A stretch of DNA of 40,242 bases. Source: a virus. The notes under the pieces were generated by a model. It was not told where the DNA came from and searched no databases. It worked only from the letters and a program-made list of their open reading frames with translations. This document shows positions 15,309-22,794 of the stretch, in pieces (within the stretch, counting starts at the first letter, position 1; each line of letters opens with the position of its first letter). The stretch spans positions 1-40,242 of the IMG/VR virus record IMGVR_UViG_3300020715_000102; one strand, written 5' to 3'. The position numbers were made by a program, and so were the translations under genes.

Positions 15309-18061
15309 AAAAGACTATATCATTTGTAACCCTTGGGCTACAATTTAACGGCAATTCTTTAATTGAAAAATCTCTAGGTGGTTCGGAATCAGCAATGATT
15401 TATATGGCTAGAGAACTCTCATATTTAGGAAACGATGTTACAGTTTATTGTGATTGTGATAAACCTGGAATATATGATGGTGTTGATTATAGAAGTTATG
15501 TTCAATTTAATAATGATGAAAAATGTCAGACTGATGTTTGTATTGTATCCCGATATACCGAATTTTTAGCAAAACCACTGGATTCAAAATTAAATATTTT
15601 GTGGACACATGATATTTTTATTGATAATCCAGAACTTTCTATATCGGTTGCTGATAAAATATTTTGTCTATCAGAATATCATAAACAATTCTTTAAAAAT
15701 TCGTATAATTTAGAAGATGATGCATTTTGGGTAACATCCAATGGATTTGATAAAAGTTTAGTTTCTGATACAATACCATTTGAACAAAAGAAAAACAACT
15801 ATATATATTCTGCAAGATTTGAACGTGGACTAGTTAAACTTTTAGAAGATATTTGGCCAAAAATAGTTGATAAAAATCCAGAAGCAAAATTACATATTTG
15901 TGGATATCAAAATGCAATGGCAAATTATCAATCAGGTGATATGTTTTATGAAGTATTCAAAAAGTCAAATGAATTATTAAAATCATCAAAAAATATAATA
16001 GATAATGGAACATTAAGTAAAAAAGATTATTATTCTCTATTGAATCGCTGTGCTTATATGATTTATCCGACAGATTGCAAAGGTGAAACATCATGCATCA
16101 ATGCTATGGAAGCGCAAGCATCTGGTTGTTTAGTTATGACAACTGATGATTATGCATTAGCAGAAACTGTTAAATCTGATACAAAAATTCCGCATGGTGA
16201 TAATTATGATCAAGAATTTATAGCATTGTTTGACAAATATCAAGACAAAACTTACGAACAAGAAGTTTTAAAAGCAAAAGAATTAATACAACCTTATGAT
16301 TGGAGTAATGTTGCTAGAACTTGGAATGATAAAATTGATTCTATGTTTATTGAAAGAAGTAATAATAACAAACAAGCGATTTTAGATCAATTAGAAATTT
16401 ATTCTGATTTAGTAGCAGCAAAAGAACTGTCTGGAGATAAAAAATATTATGATTTGATTGACATTTGTAATTTTGATAATATTGAAGATCACAAATATAT
16501 TGATGGTGGTAGAAATTCCTGTGAAAGAATCAATATTATTGTTGATGAAATAAAGTATATTGTCAAAGAACATAATTACAATTTAAATGTATTAGACTTA
16601 GGTTCTTATGATGGGTGTGTTTCATTACCATTATTAGAAAAATATTCGTTGTATATAAACAATTTGTATGCATATGATTATTGTCAAGATGCATTAGATA
16701 ATTTTGAAAAAACATATAAACCACAGTACAATCAAATCATTACTATTCGTGATAATGTATTAAATATTGATCAATATGAGTTAGATGCAAATGTTGTTAT
16801 TGTTGCTGAATTGATGGAACACATTGAAGATACTATAACATTTTTGAACAAATTAATGACTTTGGTTAAAAAGAAATGTACTTTTATTTTTACTACTCCA
16901 GCTGGTCCATGGCAAAATTTAGATAAAGACAATAAACATATAGAACATTTGCACCATTTCGAATTAAACGATATTAAAACCATATTTAAAGAAACAGATT
17001 TAACTATTAAAGCAATTAAAGATAAACAACAAGGCAGAAGAGGAGAACCGATCTATCATTGGGTATATCATTTTACAGTAGAACCTGATAACATACCAAC
17101 ATTTCACAAACCTGATTACCAAGATAAGTTTATCAAAACTCGTCCATATAAAAAGATATCTGCTAGTATGATTGTTAAGAATGAAGAAAATAACTTAGCA
17201 AGATGTTTAAAATCAATCTATAATTTAGTTGATGAAATAATTATTGTTGATACTGGTTCTACTGATGATACCAAAAGAATAGCATCAAAATATACTGATA
17301 AAATTTATGATTATAAATGGGAAGAAGATGATGGATTAGGTAACTTTTCAGCGGCTAGAAATTATGGCATAGAAAAATGTACTGGCGATTATATACTTTG
17401 GATGGATGCTGATGAAGAATTGATTAATGGTAAATTATTATCACAATTTATAACTTCTGACTATTACAATAGTATATTAGTCAGTCAAAAACATTGTATT
17501 GTATATGGAGATAAGAATGAATATGATCCACCATATCACGATAGATTGTTTAAAAATAATGGAATATATTTTACTGGGGTAGTTCACGAATATCCAACAA
17601 CAGATGAAGGTTGGATCAGTAAATGTTTATTCCAAGATATTGCATTCATTGCTCATTATGGAACAATTAATAGACCAGTAAGAAATGAAAAGATTGAAGA
17701 TCGTTACTATGATTTGATTATTAAAAATTATAGACAAAGACCAGATTTTACTATGGCACAATATTATTATATGGGTTTATTATGCGCAATTACTCAAAAA
17801 CATGGCGATTTATCAAAACTTGACGAGATCTTTGATTTATGGTATAATAAGTTAATTCCAACAGAAGATCCTTGGTTATTAAAAAATGGTGCAAATTTTA
17901 TACAAGGACTATATAAAACATTGTATGCAAACGAAGTTGGTAATTTAGAATTAAGACAATTTCAAAACGAGTTAGGCAATACTATAGAAATTGTAGCAAA
18001 ATCTGATGACGAATTTAACTTGTTTTTAGATATATTTTCGCATAGAAAAATAACTAGATGA
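15305..18061 (+). CDS. Three-domain fusion: GT4-like, methyltransferase, GT2
   Basis: The product has 918 residues from ATG 15305, which has GGAGG 7 bases upstream (an in-frame TTG at 15299 is less likely). Residues about 1-350 look like a GT-B glycosyltransferase, with 'SLGGSESAMIYMARELSYLG' and late 'GETSCINAMEAQASG' as in the GT4 nucleotide-sugar site. Residues about 425-560 are a class I SAM methyltransferase ('VLDLGSYDG', then 'AELMEHIED'). Residues about 615-900 are a GT-A/GT2 transferase ('ASMIVKNEENNLARCL', 'IVDTGSTDDT' and the DxD-type 'WMDADEE' near 698). One chain could add two sugars and a methyl group. It overlaps genes on both sides by 4 bases. Confidence 0.85.
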   Translation: MKKTISFVTLGLQFNGNSLIEKSLGGSESAMIYMARELSYLGNDVTVYCDCDKPGIYDGVDYRSYVQFNNDEKCQTDVCIVSRYTEFLAKPLDSKLNILWTHDIFIDNPELSISVADKIFCLSEYHKQFFKNSYNLEDDAFWVTSNGFDKSLVSDTIPFEQKKNNYIYSARFERGLVKLLEDIWPKIVDKNPEAKLHICGYQNAMANYQSGDMFYEVFKKSNELLKSSKNIIDNGTLSKKDYYSLLNRCAYMIYPTDCKGETSCINAMEAQASGCLVMTTDDYALAETVKSDTKIPHGDNYDQEFIALFDKYQDKTYEQEVLKAKELIQPYDWSNVARTWNDKIDSMFIERSNNNKQAILDQLEIYSDLVAAKELSGDKKYYDLIDICNFDNIEDHKYIDGGRNSCERINIIVDEIKYIVKEHNYNLNVLDLGSYDGCVSLPLLEKYSLYINNLYAYDYCQDALDNFEKTYKPQYNQIITIRDNVLNIDQYELDANVVIVAELMEHIEDTITFLNKLMTLVKKKCTFIFTTPAGPWQNLDKDNKHIEHLHHFELNDIKTIFKETDLTIKAIKDKQQGRRGEPIYHWVYHFTVEPDNIPTFHKPDYQDKFIKTRPYKKISASMIVKNEENNLARCLKSIYNLVDEIIIVDTGSTDDTKRIASKYTDKIYDYKWEEDDGLGNFSAARNYGIEKCTGDYILWMDADEELINGKLLSQFITSDYYNSILVSQKHCIVYGDKNEYDPPYHDRLFKNNGIYFTGVVHEYPTTDEGWISKCLFQDIAFIAHYGTINRPVRNEKIEDRYYDLIIKNYRQRPDFTMAQYYYMGLLCAITQKHGDLSKLDEIFDLWYNKLIPTEDPWLLKNGANFIQGLYKTLYANEVGNLELRQFQNELGNTIEIVAKSDDEFNLFLDIFSHRKITR

Positions 18062-18429
18062 GTTTTAAAGAATGCGGGTCATGTACAGCATGTTGTGATG
18101 GTTGGCTAACTGCAAATTCATATGGCAATCCTTTTGGGAATGGCAAATCTTGTTTGTTTTTATGTAACAAGAATTGTTCTATATATAATACTCGACCAAA
18201 AGATTGTATTGATTATCAATGTGCTTGGTCACAAGGATTATTTCCGGATTGGATGAAACCCACAGAAAGCAATGTATTAATTTCTATAGAAATTGCAGAT
18301 AATAAACAATATTTAAAAGTAATTGAAATGGGTGTACCAATTTCAGACCAAGCATTAGATTTTATTAAAACTTGGGTAAAACAAAACGATACATATTTTA
18401 TAATAATAGGTGATAAAAATGAAAATTAA
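18058..18429 (+). CDS. YkgJ-like cysteine-cluster protein
   Basis: The product has 123 residues. The N-terminal half has 'CGSCTACCDGW' followed by more Cys ('CLFLCNKNC', 'RPKDCIDYQC'), the pattern of the YkgJ/UPF0153 zinc- or iron-binding family. A Trp-rich region and a short helical tail follow. The biochemical role of this family is poorly known; members often sit beside oxygenases and glycan genes. It overlaps the fusion gene (ATGA at 18058) and the methyltransferase gene. Confidence 0.75.
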   Translation: MSFKECGSCTACCDGWLTANSYGNPFGNGKSCLFLCNKNCSIYNTRPKDCIDYQCAWSQGLFPDWMKPTESNVLISIEIADNKQYLKVIEMGVPISDQALDFIKTWVKQNDTYFIIIGDKNEN

Positions 18430-18967
18430 CATAGGTGGTGGATTTAAACGTTATGATGGATTTTTGAATTTGGATGCTGATCCATTAACAAATCCAGATT
18501 ACTTAGTTAAATTAGGAGAAGATGTATTACCATTTGAGGATAATACTATTGATGAAGTAAGAGCGTATCATATTCTTGAACATATTGGACCTGGATTCTT
18601 TCAATTAATGAAAGAAATTTATAGAGTTTGTAAAGATACAGCAATTATTGATATTCAAGTTCCACATCACAGAAGCGAAGTTTGGTATGGTGATCCATCC
18701 CATGTTAGATTTGTTACTGTTGATAATATGAGATTGTTTAGTAAAAAATATAATAAATGGCATATTGATCAATGGAATAGTTCAAGTGGATTTGGTTTAC
18801 CATTAAATGTTGATTTTGAAATTATAGAATATGATTTTATTGTCGATGATCATTGGAAACCTCGTTTTGCACAAATGACAGAAGAAGAAAGGGCTGAAGT
18901 TGCAAGAAATTTTAATAATGTGTATGGTGAAACACATATGAAATTAATGGTAATAAAAGATGCTTGA
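18419..18967 (+). CDS. Class I SAM-dependent methyltransferase
   Basis: The product has 182 residues from ATG 18419 (AGG at 18408-18410); a GTG at 18410 would add three residues. 'INIGGGFKRYDGFLNLDADP' is the SAM-binding first strand and loop, and 'LPFEDNTIDEVRAYHILEHI' is the typical motif of the methyltransferase_11 group that accompanies glycosyltransferases. The chain ends near 'HMKLMVIKDA' and overlaps the next start. It probably methylates a sugar or lipid-linked glycan made by the operon; the substrate cannot be read from sequence. Confidence 0.8.
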   Translation: MKINIGGGFKRYDGFLNLDADPLTNPDYLVKLGEDVLPFEDNTIDEVRAYHILEHIGPGFFQLMKEIYRVCKDTAIIDIQVPHHRSEVWYGDPSHVRFVTVDNMRLFSKKYNKWHIDQWNSSSGFGLPLNVDFEIIEYDFIVDDHWKPRFAQMTEEERAEVARNFNNVYGETHMKLMVIKDA

Positions 18968-20288
18968 AAATCTAGTTAATTATCTAGTTGCACATGGCGA
19001 AAAAAGTCAGGCAATAAGTTTGCTTGATACTATGAGCAAACATGCTTGGAAATTTGAAGAATATGACGACCTTGCAAAATGTTATTTTAAACAAAAAATT
19101 TATGATAAAGCAATAGATTTTTCAGAAAAAGCATTAATAACAGCATACGTTAATACTAAAATTTGGACTGCAAGAGCTAATTTAATTAATGTGTATAATC
19201 ATGCAAATCAACCCGAATTAGCATTAAAATATATCAAACAAGCAGAAATTTCTATACCTGATGATGTCGATACAAAATTAGAAAAAGCGTATTCGTATTT
19301 TTTGATGAATGAAAGGGACAAAGCAGAGGAAATTCTACATGATGTTTTATTAAACACCAAGAATTTATCGGAAGAATATGCTACTAAAATTAAGTTTAAT
19401 CTTGGTACATATTACTTGTACAGAGACGAATTTCAAAAAGGTTTGAATTTATTCCTCGAAGAAGGAAAGAAATTAGACTATTGGCAAAAAGCCAAACTTC
19501 CATTCAAATATTGGGAAGGTGGGATACAACCAGGAAAGACTATAATTTTATTTGCAGAAGCTGGTATTGGTGATGAGATAATTAATGTGAGATTTATGAA
19601 GTATCTTACAGATTTTGGTATGAATCCAATATGGTTATCAGAAAGAAAGGATATAGCAGAGATATTTAATCGTAATGGATTTAAGACTATAACCAATAGA
19701 AAGGATATCCCGCAGGAAGAAGGATTGTTGTGGACTTATCCAATGAATATGCCAACCTCATTAAATTTAGATTATACTAATCTATGGTATGGACCATACA
19801 TCAAATCATCTGATGCATATGATGCAAAATACGAATGGATGAAATCTGATAAAAAGAAAATTGGTATTAGATGGCAAGGTAATCCAGATTATGATAATGA
19901 CTTGCATAGATCAGTTCCATTAAAGGAAATCTATGAATCTGTTAAACATATAGATGCTGAATTTTATAGTTTACAACGCGATGTTGGTCTGGAAGAAATT
20001 GATGATTTTCCAGGATTAATTCCAATGCATGACTATATGAAATCTTTTGATGATACATTATCTATAATTAATAATTTAGATTTGGTTATTACTACTTGTA
20101 CATCTGTTGCACATGCATCAGCAAGCATGGGAAAGAAAACTTTTATATTCATTCCTATATCTGCCTATTATACATGGTCACATTCAACAAAACAAAGTCC
20201 ATGGTATGGTGATAGCGTTACATTATTACGCCAACAAAAACCAAGAAGTTGGAATGAACCATTACTAGAACTTAAAGAAATTTTATGA
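18960..20288 (+). CDS. TPR protein with C-terminal glycosyltransferase-like domain
   Basis: The product has 442 residues. Residues 1-170 are helical TPR-like repeats ('YDDLAKCYFKQKIYDKAIDF', 'ANLINVYNHANQPELALKY'). Residues about 185-442 look like a GT-B domain of the GT9/GT41 type: 'IILFAEAGIGDEIINVRFM', 'KKIGIRWQGNPDYDNDLHRS', then 'NNLDLVITTCTSVAHASASM' for the sugar-nucleotide site. TPR plus this domain recalls O-linked protein glycosyltransferases, which pick protein targets with the TPR. That makes a virion-protein substrate plausible. It overlaps both neighbours. Confidence 0.8.
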   Translation: MLENLVNYLVAHGEKSQAISLLDTMSKHAWKFEEYDDLAKCYFKQKIYDKAIDFSEKALITAYVNTKIWTARANLINVYNHANQPELALKYIKQAEISIPDDVDTKLEKAYSYFLMNERDKAEEILHDVLLNTKNLSEEYATKIKFNLGTYYLYRDEFQKGLNLFLEEGKKLDYWQKAKLPFKYWEGGIQPGKTIILFAEAGIGDEIINVRFMKYLTDFGMNPIWLSERKDIAEIFNRNGFKTITNRKDIPQEEGLLWTYPMNMPTSLNLDYTNLWYGPYIKSSDAYDAKYEWMKSDKKKIGIRWQGNPDYDNDLHRSVPLKEIYESVKHIDAEFYSLQRDVGLEEIDDFPGLIPMHDYMKSFDDTLSIINNLDLVITTCTSVAHASASMGKKTFIFIPISAYYTWSHSTKQSPWYGDSVTLLRQQKPRSWNEPLLELKEIL

Positions 20289-20998
20289 TATACACATTTG
20301 GGGATAGTTTTACTTGGGGATGGAACTTTTTTATTGATTCTGATATAAACGAAGAACAAAGAAAAGAATTAATTTGGCCTAATGTAATATCTCAAAAATT
20401 AGAAATGCCATTAACCGATTTTTCTCTTCCTGCCTCAAGTAACTGGCGGATTGCTAGAAAATTACAATCAATTCCTTTAACAAAAGATGATATTGTATTA
20501 ATAGGTTGGACTGCTCCATCAAGGTTTGAATTTGGTCTTGCTGATGATTATGATATTACATCAAATCATCCAGATATTAATTATAGAATAACGGATTTAA
20601 ATGAAGATGATGATGGTATTAGAACAAAACGAATGTCATATCATCTAATGGATTCTACTACCTGTCAATATGCCAAACAATTTATGTGGGGAGCATTTGG
20701 TCCATTTAATTCTAGTATATGGTATCAAGAAATGTTTAAAGTAATGTTTACTTCTTGTCAACAAGTATTAAATAAATCTGGTTGTAGATGGTTAGCGTTT
20801 GATGTATGGTGCGACCAATGCGATAATGGATACTTTATAGAAGAAGAAAGATATATTTTAAGAGGAACCAATTTATTAAATGCTTCCAGAGGAATCAAAG
20901 GTAAAAAAACCGATAAAGAATATTGGAACAAAGAAGAACATATTACTGTAGCAGATTTATTAATAAAAGAGTTGGGATATGAATTTAATAATACTTGA
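20285..20998 (+). CDS. SGNH-like hydrolase
   Basis: The product has 237 residues. The N-terminus 'YTFGDSFTWGWNFF' matches block I (GDSxxxG) of SGNH/GDSL hydrolases, with the nucleophile Ser at residue 8. 'LPASSNWRIAR' could supply the Gly/Asn block, and 'EEHITVADLL' near the C-terminus could supply the catalytic His. These enzymes remove or move acetyl and other acyl groups on sugars. It overlaps the TPR-glycosyltransferase gene (ATGA at 20285). The distal blocks are weak, so family membership is likely but activity is uncertain. Confidence 0.65.
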   Translation: MIYTFGDSFTWGWNFFIDSDINEEQRKELIWPNVISQKLEMPLTDFSLPASSNWRIARKLQSIPLTKDDIVLIGWTAPSRFEFGLADDYDITSNHPDINYRITDLNEDDDGIRTKRMSYHLMDSTTCQYAKQFMWGAFGPFNSSIWYQEMFKVMFTSCQQVLNKSGCRWLAFDVWCDQCDNGYFIEEERYILRGTNLLNASRGIKGKKTDKEYWNKEEHITVADLLIKELGYEFNNT

Positions 20999-21509
20999 TA
21001 ATTTTTTACCTTATCCTAACGTTGTTAGAACTTGGGCATTAAACCAAAAATACTATTCATCAAAAGAAATTAGTGAGATCAATAATGGAGAAAATACTTG
21101 GCCAGGATTACGAACTATTAATGTTAATGAATTAGATATAGGATATGCTGATATGGTATTATCTAGAATTTCATATCTCGCTCAATCTACATTTGGGTTA
21201 ACTGAAAATTTATCGATTAGAAGTAGTTTTCAATTAACTAAGGAGATTGATGGCGATAGTTGGATACATATGGATAATGATGTAGAGGTTGCAGGAATTT
21301 TATACTTAACACCAGATGCGCCCATCGATGCTGGGACTACAATTTATACAGGCCATCCTCATGTTGCAAGGGATATTATTGGTAATGTATTTAATCGACT
21401 AGTATTATATAAAGCAACCGAATTTCACAAATCTACAAAATATTTTGGTAATACCAATGAAAACAGTAGATTAACCCAAGTATTTTTTATTAATCAAACA
21501 TATAACTAA
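20979..21509 (+). CDS. 2OG-Fe(II) oxygenase-like protein (DUF6445-like)
   Basis: The product has 176 residues. The start 'MNLIILDNFLPYPNVVRTWAL' and 'ENTWPGLRT' are typical of the DUF6445 group. 'DGDSWIHMDNDVEVAGILYL' provides a possible HxD iron pair, with the 'LTPDAPIDAGTTIY' strand after it and a late His in 'LYKATEFHKSTKYFG'. This suggests a hydroxylase fold. It is the last gene of the modification operon, overlaps the SGNH-like gene, and is followed by a convergent region. It may act on the same protein or glycan as the other enzymes here; the cupin-like gene at 12818 may be functionally related. Confidence 0.65.
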   Translation: MNLIILDNFLPYPNVVRTWALNQKYYSSKEISEINNGENTWPGLRTINVNELDIGYADMVLSRISYLAQSTFGLTENLSIRSSFQLTKEIDGDSWIHMDNDVEVAGILYLTPDAPIDAGTTIYTGHPHVARDIIGNVFNRLVLYKATEFHKSTKYFGNTNENSRLTQVFFINQTYN

Positions 21510-21627
21510 ACTTTTACACACTGTATATATGGAATGTAATTAGCATTATAGTTAGTACACAGGCATTCATATCAACAAAATCAAAGAAGTTGGAAAGAGC
21601 CGTTATAAGAACTTAAAAGTTGATTAC

Positions 21628-21657
21628 AAAAAAGATGGGCAAATTAATTTACCCATC
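21628..21657 (-). terminator. Rho-independent terminator of the minus-strand tail genes
   Basis: A 12-bp stem with one mismatch (GATGGGCAAATT 21634-21645 with AATTTACCCATC 21646-21657) and almost no loop. On the minus strand it is followed by six Ts (21633-21628). It lies between convergent genes; on the plus strand no T-run follows. Confidence 0.8.
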
Positions 21658-21672
21658 GTATTAAATCAAATT

Positions 21673-22128
21673 TTAGTTGTCGATTTGGATTTGTAGAGTG
21701 TTAGCTGAGAAAGTTGGAGCAGCATCACCAGAGTTTATAGTTTTTGCTTGTGTTAGCTGTCCATAAAATAATGTATTTCCTGTTCCTACAGTTGCAGTAT
21801 CAAGAAGTACGAAAGAATTAGCAATTCCCCAGTTTCCTGTAGGCGCAGGAAATGTTATTGCAACATTATTTGAAACAGTACCATTTGAACCCACAGAAGC
21901 AACACCTTGAGCATAATTTGTTCCCATCCAACTATTTAAATTTGATGTTAATTGTACTCTTGCATAACTGCCTGTCGCTGCAAATTCAGTAATATTCGCG
22001 CCTGTGTTAGAATCTGTCACAGGTGTTGTTGTTAATGCAACCCAAATGTTGCTTATTGTTGGTAGCGGTTGTCCTCTAAAAATTGCGTCCACTACTTTGT
22101 TTTCTAAATAATCCGACATTGCAGCCAT
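21673..22128 (-). CDS. Phage tail fibre-type structural protein
   Basis: The product has 151 residues. The N-terminus 'MSDYLENKVVDAIFRGQPLP', then 'IWVALTTTPVTDSN' and 'YARVQL', matches a widespread family of short phage tail-fibre or minor structural proteins. AGGAG lies 7 bases before ATG 22128, which favours this start over the internal ATG at residue 4. Two TATAAATA late promoters sit 35-50 bases upstream on the same strand, and a terminator follows. It is read separately from the neighbouring minus-strand gene. Confidence 0.75.
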   Translation of the reverse strand: MAAMSDYLENKVVDAIFRGQPLPTISNIWVALTTTPVTDSNTGANITEFAATGSYARVQLTSNLNSWMGTNYAQGVASVGSNGTVSNNVAITFPAPTGNWGIANSFVLLDTATVGTGNTLFYGQLTQAKTINSGDAAPTFSANTLQIQIDN

Positions 22129-22162
22129 TTTGTAACTCCTAAATTAAAATTGATTTTATATG

Positions 22163-22179
22163 TATTTATACTATTTATA
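22163..22179 (-). promoter_or_regulatory. Two tandem late-promoter octamers (minus)
   Basis: TATAAATA reads on the minus strand at 22170-22163 and again at 22179-22172, just before the tail gene that starts at 22128. Confidence 0.75.
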
Positions 22180-22182
22180 ATA

Positions 22183-22692
22183 TTATATTGCTTTATTAAC
22201 TGCTATTGAGTTTCCTGATGCTATATCTACAATATTTAATCTACCGTATGGCCATGGAGATGTTACAGTAGTAAAAGCAGTATTTGAATTCGCAGTAGTA
22301 AGTGGAAGAGTTGCTAAATCCACCCAATGTGCTTGATCTGTAGACGCTTGGATTTTAACATTCGCAGTTCCACCAGTAGAAAATGCTTGCAATATAACAC
22401 TAGGTGGATTTGTTGTTTTAAATGTAAACGGTTGTTGTGGTCCAGTTAATCCAGAACCAAAATTCGGTGTAATAGCAACAACTCTAGTACCATCATATTG
22501 TTGGTTAGAAAACGCAATTACTGCATTATTTCCAGATACTGATGCGACTGTATCAGCATATCTAGAATCATTATTTATGAAATATAATGTTAATGTATTA
22601 TTCGCTAAAAGATATGGATTTGTGTCGAATACTATCGTAGTATTAGCAGCATAATATGTGCCACTTATGTTTCTAGAAATCTCAGTAATCAT
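22183..22692 (-). CDS. Beta-rich structural protein, probably tail-associated
   Basis: The product has 169 residues, rich in Ser, Thr, Asn and Ala with no charged clusters. The pattern 'VILQAFSTGGTANVKIQAST' then 'HWVDLATLPLTTANSN' suggests a beta-sandwich, as in phage fibre or decoration modules. No specific family is recognised. It has its own late promoter at 22739-22732 and lies just upstream of the 151-residue tail gene on the same strand. Confidence 0.6.
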   Translation of the reverse strand: MITEISRNISGTYYAANTTIVFDTNPYLLANNTLTLYFINNDSRYADTVASVSGNNAVIAFSNQQYDGTRVVAITPNFGSGLTGPQQPFTFKTTNPPSVILQAFSTGGTANVKIQASTDQAHWVDLATLPLTTANSNTAFTTVTSPWPYGRLNIVDIASGNSIAVNKAI

Positions 22693-22731
22693 TATGTTGA
22701 TCCTTAGTAAAAATGTTATGTATTTAATACT

Positions 22732-22739
22732 TATTTATA
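22732..22739 (-). promoter_or_regulatory. T4-type late promoter (minus)
   Basis: TATAAATA on the minus strand, 40 bases before the start at 22692. The plus-strand fibre gene on the other side has only a near match, AATAAATA at 22763-22770. Confidence 0.7.
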
Positions 22740-22794
22740 ATAACTAAATAGTCTAAAATGTTAATAAATACAATAATTTTAAAGAGGCGATTTA

